Of a stretch of DNA of 64,000 nucleotides, positions 21,901 to 31,546 are shown piece after piece (position 1 is the first letter of the stretch; the number at the start of each line of letters is the position of its first letter). The stretch covers positions 17,956,001-18,020,000 of the forward strand of contig JASXTE010000007.1 of assembly GCA_030280995.1 (NCBI GenBank), read 5' to 3'. The DNA is from Hemileia vastatrix (lineage: Eukaryota > Basidiomycota > Pucciniomycetes > Pucciniales > Zaghouaniaceae). The notes beneath the pieces were generated by a model. That model searched no databases. It saw only the letters and a program-made list of their open reading frames with translations, and was not told the origin of the DNA. The translations under genes were made by a program, and so were the position numbers.

Positions 21901-22085
21901 GGGGAAGGGGGTTTGGTTTGTTTGCATTTCCTGTCATTTCCACATTGTGCAGTATGTGAATTCTTTGTGTTAGTATAAGATTTTTTATGACCAACTTTAG
22001 AAGAACTTACAGTGTCAGCATCATAGTCAATTTCTATTTCATCCACTTGCATGTTATCCATTTTTTCTGCCAAATTGTTGGACAT
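18903..22085 (-). CDS. Gag-protease polyprotein of copy C
   Basis: 1060 codons, same domains as copy B: coiled coil, Gag core, CYKCNKLW knuckle (P to L beside the zinc ligands), DSGAGGS protease. It ends at the same TGA (18903-18905) as copy B. The frame is open throughout. The overlapping second frame is cut by a stop after NTM (about 21620) through a change that is only missense for Gag, so in this copy Gag survived and the second frame did not. Confidence 0.88.
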   Translation of the reverse strand: MSNNLAEKMDNMQVDEIEIDYDADTVSSSKVGHKKSYTNTKNSHTAQCGNDRKCKQTKPPSPSTTEGSKASSASRRSSKRLQNKKASSATTNQQPIQSYKRVEDRKYDVQSKGRHIVGSGPRTQEPDSGPGPSSVASQSTFTATQLNHPKSKYYVSRAMKMGLSSESLPKECATPSSSSAWPIQNTQFPSTSSSLPTRQEKEGPSTIPNPVSGEVSSSAMVSNLVDSHLGMFSNKSSSAGNIIEHGERTVKPVKRQLPVTSSPIDVISKLSFDEPLHLTSTSLINPSLAIKNDSVPPEIYTLIEKTSEEILKDTLDFNIVKDKHVRDVLIHENDRLNNLHLQFKVSSSVQDTAYLKIIETLNIVLSQQKQIRSDHRAISDRNISLHKTLSELKPLIEENYSFKNEIKSLQNEFKKLKNDFHALSTKHSVSEDRNVLSLAKLNDQMSEIPRIRNYVSDLQEKFSTLNTNNELNEISVNKLHKNKGKRPEQSSSFLPHISTIKQTDNESVKSFATSKKSCDGHAPAVSVNNEISEHLAKLQELLIMNNSNQKVDHPSSQKNWPKLDQYPTFDGDSSSDWQHFIQRIDNLKRSYKLPDEEIVSKLISLFSNVALMWYESVLLDNNHYTWNDWKSLIENQFGGSKFRLAQQRLYENTRYLSSSVEKPIFFLMKITKILRAIDPKLDYDIWRDKILYKLPNSLRDLIVARTEHVRENSSFINICNEVLLNHRYEPKNYLSKSYNDQNKPSIKLPEKSGKPSAPVAPKKYATNTCYKCNKLWQKGHVCDKKIHLVEQNEDTDEVELDVNNSSSDCESNISYDNESVKDVLMLEHDVHYLNNISEDCVLNLSSVENAEIIKDITNNSIPISPLKAPVIINGKNVDVVLDSGAGGSVVSEKALASVDKEYLGKLLPITSEKWRGYGSTLFPIGKYKTSVFFKYNGGFVRDICEFVVMKNDNLSNWFIMGNDILTMFGVKLDPANNCFTLGMNGKRKFKISSPRPSGHLLKSCNSLTQCKGRTKTEMDDLLHKINTASFGDQLTCEQKDSIVASITSFPMAFAHGSHVL

Positions 22086-22777
22086 ACTAGTGGGAAGATT
22101 TATAATTTACTTTTTATTTTATAAAAAATAATAAAAGTTAGTCAATAATTGCTCCAAATAATAAAAAAAAATTTTTATTAATTAAATTATAGAAAAAATA
22201 ATTTTCAATATAAAGTAATAATTAAAAAAAATTAATTTTTTTAAAAAAAATGGATTGCAAGGTTAAATTGGGAATAACAATCAAGTTAATTCAACCAATT
22301 AATTACCAATATTAAATATGGCAATATATTTGGGACTAAGCACAATGTACTTTTAAGTCAACCAAAATTAACAATAATTAATAATAAAAAAAATTAAATT
22401 AATAATTCAATTTGTATTAATAAAAAATGTCAATTCTTCTAGGACTAAGAGGATTTAACACAATATAATGGTCAACTAGGAAAAAAAAAAATTTTAAAAA
22501 TTGAACACTTACACTCAGTGAATCAGCAATTAAGCCACAATCACTGTTATTGCAATAAAAATATAGTAATGTGAGTGAGAGGCGCAAAGGTGAACTTAAT
22601 ATAGTGATCAAAAAATCACTTCAAAATAATATAAAAATTAATATTATATAAACCTAAGATGTCGAACCCAATTTCGAAACACAGTCGCGGCAAAAGTTTC
22701 ATTTTGCTAGGTGGTCCGTGCGTTTTGTCGTTTGTCGCCAGGCTCGATCGTCGTCGTCGTTTGGAAAGGCCCCCAGT
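22086..22777 (-). other. 5' leader and primer-binding site of copy C
   Basis: Same as the leaders at 5800 and 13811. Primer-binding site reads TGGGGGCCTTTCC just below the LTR end at 22778. Confidence 0.6.
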
Positions 22778-23913
22778 TGTCGGTCAGTCGTCTAGAAGAG
22801 GTAAGAAAAATAGGAGAAAAAGGAGGAGAAAAGGAGGAGGACAAAGGAAAATAAAGAAATAAACCAAATCTATATATATAATTTATTTGAGAGGGAGACA
22901 ACGGTGAGCAACTTTGAGAGGTGACAAAAACTTAGATTTTATTAATAATATTATTATTAAATGTAAGGTTACTGCGCGGCAAACAATTTTAATTACTATT
23001 AGACTTAAAGCAACCTTTGATTTGTTGTATAGAATTTAAATTAGATCTGTATTACTAATAAAAAAATATAAACGTAATAAAATGGTTATTTAATTTGTTG
23101 AGTGTATAATAAGTGATGAGGCTACAGGGGATTATCCAAGGCCCTTTTATAGGAAATGGGTCCTCTGAAGCGCTACTATCTTTGTAAATACAATGATTAG
23201 AATGGAATAAAACAAATATATCAAAAGAGTAAATGAAACATAACAATATAGAGAAAAACATGAAACAAATAATTAAAACCCCAATTAAGAATCCAATTTC
23301 CCCGCCATTAATTCCCAAATCAGTAAGTGACAATAGTGAATAACTAAACAAGATTGGAAACATAGGAACTATGAGAAATATAATTCCAAACAGATGGTAC
23401 ATTCTGATTAAAGGACATTTTAAGTGAAACAAAAAATAATTTGACGCAACAAAACAAGCAATTAATCTCAATTTAGTCCAAATTAATTTATTTGTTTTTT
23501 CTAACACAATTAAGGGTCAAAAGAAGCGTCATTAATTATTGTTTAGTATCATATGAGAGGTATTATTTAATATATAAATTTAAGTAATTAATTTAAATAT
23601 ATTATAAATCAATTTTACACTTGTAATTATAATATATGTTTTTCAATTAATTAAATATAAATTTATAATTATTAAATACATAAAAATGCGCCATTATTTG
23701 TAGAATATATTATATTATGCTCAATTTAATTGTATATAAAAATATATATAACCAATAAATTTAATGTAACACTTGTATATAATAAAATTCTTATATAATT
23801 TCATTATGCAATAAAATATTAAGTTATATTCATTAAATACAAGTCTTACCCACTCTTTAAGGTTTTATAATTTATATATCATTTACTGGACTCCTGGAAT
23901 AGCCTGGCTGACA
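22778..23913 (-). mobile_element. Family I LTR 3 (5' LTR of copy C, right end of tandem array)
   Basis: 1136 bp, TGTCAGCC from 23913 and GACA at 22778. TATAAAAG at 23144-23151. The neighbouring TGCAG (23914-23918) would be the 5-bp target duplication; its partner is outside the window. The array inserted at the start of a satellite unit. Confidence 0.9.
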
Positions 23914-24470
23914 TGCAGTCAGATGGGATCAATTCTCTGTATGGCAACAAAAAAAATTTTTTATCAAATTTCACTAGAAGTAGTTTGGTTTAGCTGAATC
24001 ATCCACCTGCTGGTCTGCCCAATATCAGGTGTATAATTTTTTATCTTTAAAGAAAAGGTCACTTATTAAAATTAAGCCCTGATGGCTCCCATTTGCTTTA
24101 ACACCTCTACAGGCTCTTGATAGCAGGAATTTTACCAGTATTTTTTTCATATTTTAACTCTTTGACTTTTATTTTACTCTTTTATTCCTCTTTTTACTTT
24201 TAAATTTCAATTTAATTTTTGTAAAACTATTCCTTTCCATATTTATTTACATCTATTTTAAAAAATTATTGAAGGTATAACTTCACATGGTATGCATTTG
24301 GCACACAAGTTTTTTCTATACTAATAACATTAATAATATAATTGTGATAAAATATTAATTGGATGATAAATATGAAAGATACAGACTGATCAAATATTAG
24401 TAGACATGTTTATGAGAAATACAAGATGAACGAACTGAAGAAAATTTTCACTCAAGCTACTCTCCATCAT

Positions 24471-24516
24471 AAAAGTGTCCAGCACAAGTTCAGCCAAACT
24501 TGTGCTGGACACTTTT
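24471..24516. repeat. Perfect 20-bp palindrome, 6-nt loop
   Basis: AAAAGTGTCCAGCACAAGTT (24471-24490) and its exact reverse complement (24497-24516) around CAGCCA. Separates satellite units 1 and 2. Confidence 0.9.
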
Positions 24517-25084
24517 AGTCATGTGCAGTCAGATGTGATCAATTCTCTATATGAAAACAAAAAAACATTTTTTCATTAAACTTCACTACAAGCAGTTTTG
24601 TTTAGCTGAATCATCCACCTGTTGTTCTTCCCAACCTCAGGTGTATAATTTTTTATCTTTAAAAAAAAGGTCACTTATTACAATTTAGCCCTGATGGCTA
24701 CCATTTTTTTCATCACTTCTACTGGCTCTTGAGAGCAAGAATTTTACTAGTATTTTGTTTTTCATAATTGATCTCTTTGAGATTAATTTTACCTTTTTAT
24801 CCCTCATATTGCTTTTGTATATCAATTTATTTTTTGTAAAACAAATCATTTTCATATTTTTTTACCTTTATTTAATAATATTATAAAAGGTGTAACATCA
24901 CCCAGTATGCATTTGGCACACGAGTTTTGCTATACTTATAATATTAATAATATAATGGTGACAATTAATTAATCAAATGATATATATGAGTGAGGCACAA
25001 AGATCAAGTACCAAGGGACATGTTTATAAGAAATACCAGATTAACTGAAGAAAAATTCTACCCTAGCTACTCTCCGTCATAAAT

Positions 25085-25122
25085 GTGTCCAGCACAAGTT
25101 CGGCTGAACTTGTGCTGGACAC
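25085..25122. repeat. Perfect 17-bp palindrome, 4-nt loop
   Basis: GTGTCCAGCACAAGTTC and its reverse complement around GGCT. Separates units 2 and 3. Confidence 0.9.
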
Positions 25123-25658
25123 TTTTTGTCACATGCAGTCTGGTGTGATCAATTCTCTCTCAATCATTGAACTAGAAGTTGTTTGATATGGCTAAATGGT
25201 TATGCTGAAGTTTTTTAAACCTCAGATTGGCACTTTTTTGTTTTTCAAAAAAGCAATTATAGTCCAAGTTTAGACTCACTGGTGGACATTTGCCCCAACA
25301 TGTCTACTTGCTCTTGATGGCAGTATATTTATTTTAATTTTTTATTTCATATTTTATTCCTTTAATTTTACCTTTTTATACCTCATATTGCTTTTGTATA
25401 TCAATTTATTTTTTGTTAAACAAATCATTTTCATATTTTTTTACCTTTATTTAATAATATTATAAAAGGTGTAACATCACCGGTATGCATTTGGCACACA
25501 AGTTTTTGCTATACTTATAATATTAAAACATAATGGTGACAAAAAATCAATCAAATGATAAATATGAGTGAGGCACAAAGATCAAATACCAGTGGACATG
25601 TTTATAAGAAATACCAGATGAACTGAAGAAAAATTCCACCCTAGCTAACCTCCATCAT

Positions 25659-25704
25659 AAAAGTGTCCAGCACAAATTCGGCCAAACTTGTGCTGGACAC
25701 TTTT
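25659..25704. repeat. 20-bp palindrome with one mismatch, 6-nt loop
   Basis: AAAAGTGTCCAGCACAAATT (25659-25678) against AACTTGTGCTGGACACTTTT (25685-25704). Separates units 3 and 4. Confidence 0.9.
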
Positions 25705-26198
25705 GGTCACATGCAGTCTGATGTGATCAATTCTCTCTATTGCAATGAAGATGAATTTTTCTTCAATAATTGCACTAGAAGTTGTTTGATATGGAAAAAT
25801 TGTCATCCTGAAGTTTTGGTAAAGCTCCAGTGGATTTTTTTTTATTTTTACAAAAAAGAAATTATAGTCCAAGTTTAGTGCCACTGGTGGGCGTTCACCC
25901 CATCATGTCTACTTGCTCTTGATGGGAGGAATTTCACTTTAATTTTTTATTTCATATTTGATCCCTTTAATTTTACCTTTTTGTCCCTCATATTGCTTTT
26001 GGATATCAATTTATTTTTTGTAAAACAAATCATTTTCATATTTTTTTACCTTTATTTAATAATATTATAAAAGGTGTAACATCACCCGGTATGCATTTGG
26101 CACACGAGTTTTTGCTATACTTATAATATTAATAACATAATGGTGACAAAAATCAATCAAATGATAAATATGAGTGAGGCACAAAGGTCAAATACCAA

Positions 26199-26804
26199 TT
26201 AATCAATAGTTCTTTTTAATATTATAAATTTTTTGATTAAATAAAATGGTAATAATGAATTATATTTTTCATCCACAATTCCACTCTAATGATTCCCACT
26301 GCACAAAAAGAGTTCACTTGGTCCTTTCATTACTGCTTGTGCATATATTTTATTGCCCACAGTACTACAATTTTTTGTAGTGATTATCCCACATCTGATT
26401 CAGGAATATTTTTAAACAATATAAGTTTTTTTAAAAAAAGACCTTATCATATCCAATATCCCACAAAAAATACAACCTGTTTTTGTATTAAAGCCTGTTA
26501 ATTATTAAGAAATTGTTAAAATAATTAGATTAGACCCTGGCACAGCTAGATCCATACCAACCGACCTAAAGTCTTTTCAATATTGAAAACAATTAAATAA
26601 AATTATGATATCATACTAAATTATGGGCACCAACCATAATTCAGCACTTCTCATTTGCTCTGCTACAAAATGAGTGCATGTAGCATTTTTCTAACGTCAG
26701 ACTGTTTTTCTTCCTTCCCTCACACCTTTAGTCCAGAATGAAAATTTAGTATGAGTTTTGGTCAAAATGGTTTGCCAGTGTTATCTGTATGCAATATGAA
26801 TTCA
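26199..26804. other. AT-rich stretch without recognisable gene
   Basis: No convincing frame, repeat or terminus seen. Small frames are random in character. Confidence 0.5.
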
Positions 26805-27180
26805 TATTGCATATTTCTATTTATGCATAAAATATACTCGTTAAGCATAATTTTTTTTGCATTTTTCAATCATTATGCATACTTATGCATATTCATATGC
26901 ATATTCATTATAAAGATTTATATGCATATTAATATATTTTATTCATATACATATATGCACCTTTTTTTTGCATATTCAATATGCATATTTTTAATATATA
27001 TTCATTATGCATATTTTTATGCATATTTTTATGCATAATCACTATGCATAATCACTATGCATATTTTTATGCATATTCAATATGCATATTTTTTATGCAT
27101 AATCACTATGCATATTTTTTATGCATATTTTAATGCATATTTTTTATGCATATTTATTCTTCATAGTCATTATGCATACA
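26805..27180. repeat. ATGCAT-rich simple-sequence tract
   Basis: Dense runs of ATGCATA spaced by T or A runs, spreading into irregular arrays (for example around 27000-27150). The 95-codon Ile/Tyr/His frame over it is a by-product of the repeat. Confidence 0.75.
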
Positions 27181-27520
27181 CTTTGGATAGGGAATTCACA
27201 TCAATTTTTAGCATGCAATAAGTATCCACCATGCAAATTCAAATGCATATGCATCTATATCATACACGCAACATATATTCAAGTTTAATATTTGAATATT
27301 AAGGTATGCTAAGTGATGTTGTTCAACTTTTTGCCAAACCTGAGATTAACTGATGTTCAATGTGGTTCTTAAGCTCTGCTCAAGGAGGGATTGTTCTGGA
27401 TTCAATCTGTGACAGTTTATTTTTTCAATGTTTTTTCATCAGATTTAAAAACATCTTTCTGACAGTTTCAGGATGGTTTCCCAACAGTTTCCTGACAAAT
27501 TCCTAATAGTTTCAAAAAGA

Positions 27521-27559
27521 GGGAACTGCTAGCAGTTCACCCCCAGATTTCACGTGGTG
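27521..27559 (-). mobile_element. Terminus of a second CACTA-like family
   Basis: Reading inward from 27559 on the minus strand: CACCACGTGAAATCTGGGGG, then a 16-bp palindrome GAACTGCTAGCAGTTC (27523-27538). Same architecture as the MITE at 16515 but different arms. AGG at 27560-27562 would be the 3-bp duplication; I could not find the other end. A diverged copy of this terminus lies at 42838. Confidence 0.55.
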
Positions 27560-28200
27560 AGGACTTATTGTCAGCTGAAATAATTTCAATGACCAGGACT
27601 TACAGTCAACTGAAATAATTTTTATGACCATTACTTAATGTCAACTGAAATAATTTAAATATTATTGATTAAATTAATTTTAAAAATTATTAACTTTCTT
27701 TCAGGACAATTTGTCAACTGAAACAAGAATGAAATTTTAATAATCAGGACAGAGGTCAACTGAAATAATTAAAAAAAATATAAAATAATTAAATTAAATT
27801 TTAATATTACTTCTAGGACCAAGAAAAAGATAGTTATATCTTGGTAAACTAGGAAAAAAAATTTATTTACCAAGCACCTCCCCCTGTAAAATGAGCAAAG
27901 TAATGCCACTTACAGAGTGCTGAGTAAAAAGATATAAATGGACAATGAATTGTGCAAAATGACCCACACATAGTAATCAATATAATTACCACAAATATAT
28001 ATGACTATTGTCAATATATAAACCTAAATTTTGAAGCACTTTCTGATTCCCGGTCGCAGAAAAAAAAATAAGTCATGTGGTCAATGGCATTTGTCGTTTT
28101 TGTTGTCTACTTGTCCTACTGGTACCTTGTTGTTGATGGTCCCTTGTTTGCCCGCTTCAAGATATTGATGTGTCATTAACAATTCAGAAAGGGCCTCAAG
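27560..28200 (-). other. Leader region of family III LTR element
   Basis: Resembles the family I leader in order and motifs: TATAAACCTAA, GGTCGCAGAAAAA, TTGTCGTTTTTGTTGTC. A primer-site-like GAGGCCCTTTC sits next to the LTR end. Between 27575 and 27790 a phrase like GGACTTACAGTCAACTGAAATAATTT is repeated about four times. No gag frame is left; the element is cut by the CACTA-like terminus. Confidence 0.5.
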
Positions 28201-28993
28201 TGTCAAAGGGTCCTGATAGTTTAGAATGTTTTTAACATAGGGCTAACAGCGGTGATAGGTGGATTTGGGGTTTCAGAGTCAAAGGTATGTATAATTTATG
28301 TGTTATTTATTTTACTCAATTGAAAAGAGGTATAAATATTTTAATAATTATTATTATATTTTAAAATCTTAGAATTACGGAGATGTAAATACCAAAGTAA
28401 TAAATATTAATAAAATAATTAGTATAATAAATGTTTTAATGGAATAATAAATAAGTAAATTGATGATGCAAACAACCAGAAAAGGGGAGGCCTTATATAG
28501 GCAAAAAAGAGATAAAGCACGGAATAAAAATCCTATATACAGGTTTATAAAATAAGGAAAAGAATATTACAGAAGATATTTTCAAATAATAAGTTTTTTC
28601 TATAAAGAATGTGTAAAAAATGTATATTTACTGTATATTTCAGAAATAAATTGGTTTATTTAAAAATCACGGTAATTTTCATTTTTAAATAAGTAATTTG
28701 AATTTCCTGTATATACTTATTTTTATTTCAATATTAAATTTTAATTAATATAAATATTTATCTCTCTTAACCTGTCATTGAACATGGTGTTTTGAAATAA
28801 AATATAAGTGAAATTTAATATTAATTTGAATTATTTACTAATTTTACTGTTTTGTAGCTAGTTAATTTATTACAAGTAAATTTAGAGTAAATACATTATA
28901 ATTAATAATAATATATGAGAATTAAAAAGGCATGGCTTCATCCCAGTAAATAATTATTTATTTTACTGGTTAAGTCTAGCAGCCTGGCTGACA
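28201..28993 (-). mobile_element. Family III LTR (793 bp)
   Basis: Starts TGTCAGCCAGGCTGC at 28993 and ends GACA at 28201 on the minus strand. TATATAAGG at 28491-28499 is a TATA box. The right flank CAGGG (28994-28998) is the probable target duplication; it belongs to relic E. Shares only its first bases and the promoter style with family I. Confidence 0.65.
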
Positions 28994-28995
28994 CA

Positions 28996-29000
28996 GGGTG
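28996..29000. repeat. 5-bp target site duplication of copy D, left
   Basis: GGGTG, repeated at 38148-38152 directly after the 3' LTR. Confidence 0.9.
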
Positions 29001-30139
29001 TGTCAGCCTGGCTATTCCAGGAGTCCAGTAAATGATATATAAATTATAAAACCTTAAAGAGTGGGTAAGACTTGTATTTAATGAATATAACTTAATATTT
29101 TATTGCATAATGAAATTATATAAGAATTTTATTATATACAAGTGTTACATTAAATTTATTGGTTATATATATTTTTATATACAATTAAATTGAGCATAAT
29201 ATAATATATTCTACAAATAATGGCGCATTTTTATGTATTTAATAATTATAAATTTATATTTAATTAATTGAAAAACATATATTATAATTACAAGTGTAAA
29301 ATTGATTTATAATATATTTAAATTAATTACTTAAATTTATATATTAAATAATACCTCTCATATGATACTAAACAATAATTAATGACACTTATTTTGACCC
29401 TTAATTGTGTTAGAAAAAAAAACAAATAAATTAATTTGGACTAAATTGAGATTAATTGCTTGTTTTGTTGCGTCAAATTATTTTTTGTTTCACTTAAAAT
29501 GTCCTTTAATCAGAATGTACCATCTGTTTGGAATTATATTTCTCATAGTTCCTATGTTTCCAATCTTGTTTAGTTATTCACTATTGTCACTTACTGATTT
29601 GGGAATTAATGGCGGGGAAATTGGATTCTTAATTGGGGTTTTAATTATTTGTTTCATGTTTTTCTCTATATTGTTATGTTTCATTTACTCTTTTGATATA
29701 TTTGTTTTATTCCATTCTAATCATTGTATTTACAAAGATAGTAGCGCTTCAGAGGACCCATTGCCTATAAAAGGGCCTTGGATAATCCCCTGTAGCCTCA
29801 TCATTTATTACACACTCAACAAATTAAATAACCATTTTATTACGTTTATATTTTTTTATTAGTAATACAAATCTAATTAAAATTCTATACAACAAATTAA
29901 AGGTTGCTTTAAGTCTGATAGTAATTAAAAGTGTTTGCCGCGCAGAACCCTTACATTTAATAATATTATTGTTAATAAAATCTAAGTTTTTGTCACCTCT
30001 CCAAGTTGCTCACCGTTGTTTCCCTCTCAAATAAATTAAATATATATTTTTGATTTATTTCTTTATTTTCCCTTGTCCTCCTCCTTCTCTCCTCCTTTTT
30101 CTCATATTTTTCTTACCTCTTCTAGACGACTGACCGACA
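29001..30139 (+). mobile_element. 5' LTR of copy D (1139 bp)
   Basis: TGTCAGCC to GACA. TATAAAAG at 29766-29773. Differs from its 3' LTR at scattered positions. Holds a 151-codon hydrophobic frame (29407-29862) that runs over the TATA box. Confidence 0.92.
29766..29773 (+). promoter_or_regulatory. TATA box, copy D 5' LTR
   Basis: TATAAAAG, followed by GGCCTTGGATAATCCCCTGTAG and TTATTACACACTCAAC, the likely start region of the genomic RNA. Confidence 0.6.
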
Positions 30140-30828
30140 ACTGGGGACCTTTCCAAACGACGACGACGATCGAGCCTGGCGACGAACGACAAAACGCACG
30201 GACCACCTAGCAAAACGAAACTTTTGCCGAGACTGTGTTTCGAACTTGGGTTCGAAATCTTAGGTTTATATAATATTAATTTTTATATTATTTTGAAGTG
30301 ATTTTTTGATCACTATATTAAGTTCACCTTTGTGCCTCTCACTCTTATTACTATATTTTTATTGCAATAACAGTGATTGTGGCTTAATTGCTGATTCACT
30401 GAGTGTAAGTGTTCAATTTTTAAATTTTTTTTTTCCTAGTTGACCATTATAGAGTGTTAAATCCTCTTAGTCCTAGAAGAATTGACATTTTTTAATACAA
30501 AATTGAATTATTAATTTAATTTTTTTTTATTAATTATTGTTAATTTTGGTTGACTTAAAAGTACATTGTGCATAGTCCCAAATATATTTCCATATTTAAT
30601 ATTGGTAATTAATTGGTTGAATTAACTTGATTGTTATTCCCAATTTAACCTTGCAATCCATTTTTTTTAAAAAAAAATTAATTTTTTATAATTATTACTT
30701 TATATTGAAAATTATTTTTTCTATAACTTAATTAATAAAATTTTTTTTTATTATTTGGAGCAATTATTGACTAACTTTTATTATTTTTTTTTAAAAATAA
30801 AAAGTAAATTAAAAGTCTTCCCACTAAT
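30140..30828 (+). other. 5' leader and primer-binding site of copy D
   Basis: After a 2-nt spacer the primer site reads TGGGGACCTTTCC (30142-30154), one base different from A-C. The rest is AT-rich and non-coding. Confidence 0.6.
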
Positions 30829-30919
30829 ATGTCCAACAATTTGGCAGAAAAAATGGATAACATGCAAGTGGATGAAATAGAAATTGACTATGATGCTGAC
30901 ACTGTAAGTTCTTCTAAAG

Positions 30920-31492
30920 TTGGTCATAAAAAATCTTATACTAACACAAAGAATTCACATACTGCACGATGTGGAAATGACAGGAAATTCAAACAAACCA
31001 AACCCCCTTCCCCCAGTACCACAGAAGGAAGTAAAGCCTCTAGTGCCTCAAGAAGGTCTTCCAAAAGGCTTCAAAATAAAAAAGCTTCCTCTGCCACAAC
31101 AAATCAGCAACCTATCCAGTCATACAAAAGAGTTGAAGACAGAAAATATGACGTACAAAGCAAAGGTAGAAACATTGTGGGATCAGGTCCAAGAACTCAG
31201 GAACCAGATTCAGGCCCAGGCCCCTCCTCAGTTGCCTCCCAATCAACCTTCACAGCCACCCAGCTCAACCATCCAAAATCCAAACACTATGGAAGTAGAG
31301 CAATGGAAATGGGATTATCTAATGAGTCACTACCAACAGAATGTGCAACACCCTCCTCATCATCAGCCTGGCCCATCCAGAACACCCAATTTCCATCCAC
31401 CTCCTCATCCCTACCAACAAGGCAGGAGAAAGAAGGCCCAAGCACAATCCCAAACCCAGTCCCAGGTGAAGTTTCCTCCTCTGCCATGGTAA
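30920..31492 (+). CDS. Overlapping alternative-frame ORF in gag, longest version (copy D)
   Basis: 190 codons in the second frame, the only family I copy where it is uninterrupted to its conserved end (FPPLPW, TAA overlapping GTAAGT). Order: Pro-rich start, KGFKIKKLPLPQQIS, helix with heptad spacing (SSHTKELKTENMTYKAKVETLWDQ), Pro/Gln linker, EQWKWDYLMSHYQQN, His/Pro part, basic QGRRKKAQ, Gln-rich tail. The frame opens without ATG; an ATG is at MTGNSNK. Compare the equivalent frame of family II at 475-945. Product and role unknown. Confidence 0.42.
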   Translation: MVIKNLILTQRIHILHDVEMTGNSNKPNPLPPVPQKEVKPLVPQEGLPKGFKIKKLPLPQQISNLSSHTKELKTENMTYKAKVETLWDQVQELRNQIQAQAPPQLPPNQPSQPPSSTIQNPNTMEVEQWKWDYLMSHYQQNVQHPPHHQPGPSRTPNFHPPPHPYQQGRRKKAQAQSQTQSQVKFPPLPW

Positions 31493-31546
31493 GTAATTTG
31501 GTTTATAGTCACTTGGGTATGTTTTCTAATAAATCTTCTTCTGCAG
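31489..31546 (+). other. Candidate 58-nt intron in gag (copy D and equivalents)
   Basis: GTAAGTAATTTG donor, TTCTAATAAAT branch-like sequence and CTTCTTCTGCAG acceptor. The donor sits on the stop codon of the alternative frame, as in family II (475-480). Splicing would change the Gag frame (58 is not a multiple of 3), and no combination I tried gives a long fused protein. It may be a remnant or part of an alternative transcript. Confidence 0.3.

Larger units (their letters stand above)
23914..26198. repeat. Satellite of about 600-bp units separated by palindromes (3 full units and a partial fourth)
   Basis: Units start with TGCAGTC(A/T)G(A/G)TG(T/G)GATCAATTC at about 23914, 24525, 25134 and 25711 (periods about 611, 609, 577). 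Each full unit contains GGTATGCATTTGGCACAC and ends with a palindrome around GTGTCCAGCACAAGTT. The fourth unit ends near 26198 before its palindrome. No coding sequence. The palindrome arms can be read as 17-20 bp terminal inverted repeats of adjacent non-autonomous elements. Confidence 0.8.

Noticed and set aside
24471..25704. CRISPR-like array from regularly spaced palindromes
   Set aside because: Spacing is about 600 bp with repeated, not unique, intervening sequence, and the genome is eukaryotic.
23914..26198. Helitron-type tandem array (hairpin near the 3' end)
   Set aside because: No TC start, CTRR end or Rep/helicase coding; terminal-inverted-repeat elements explain the palindromes better.
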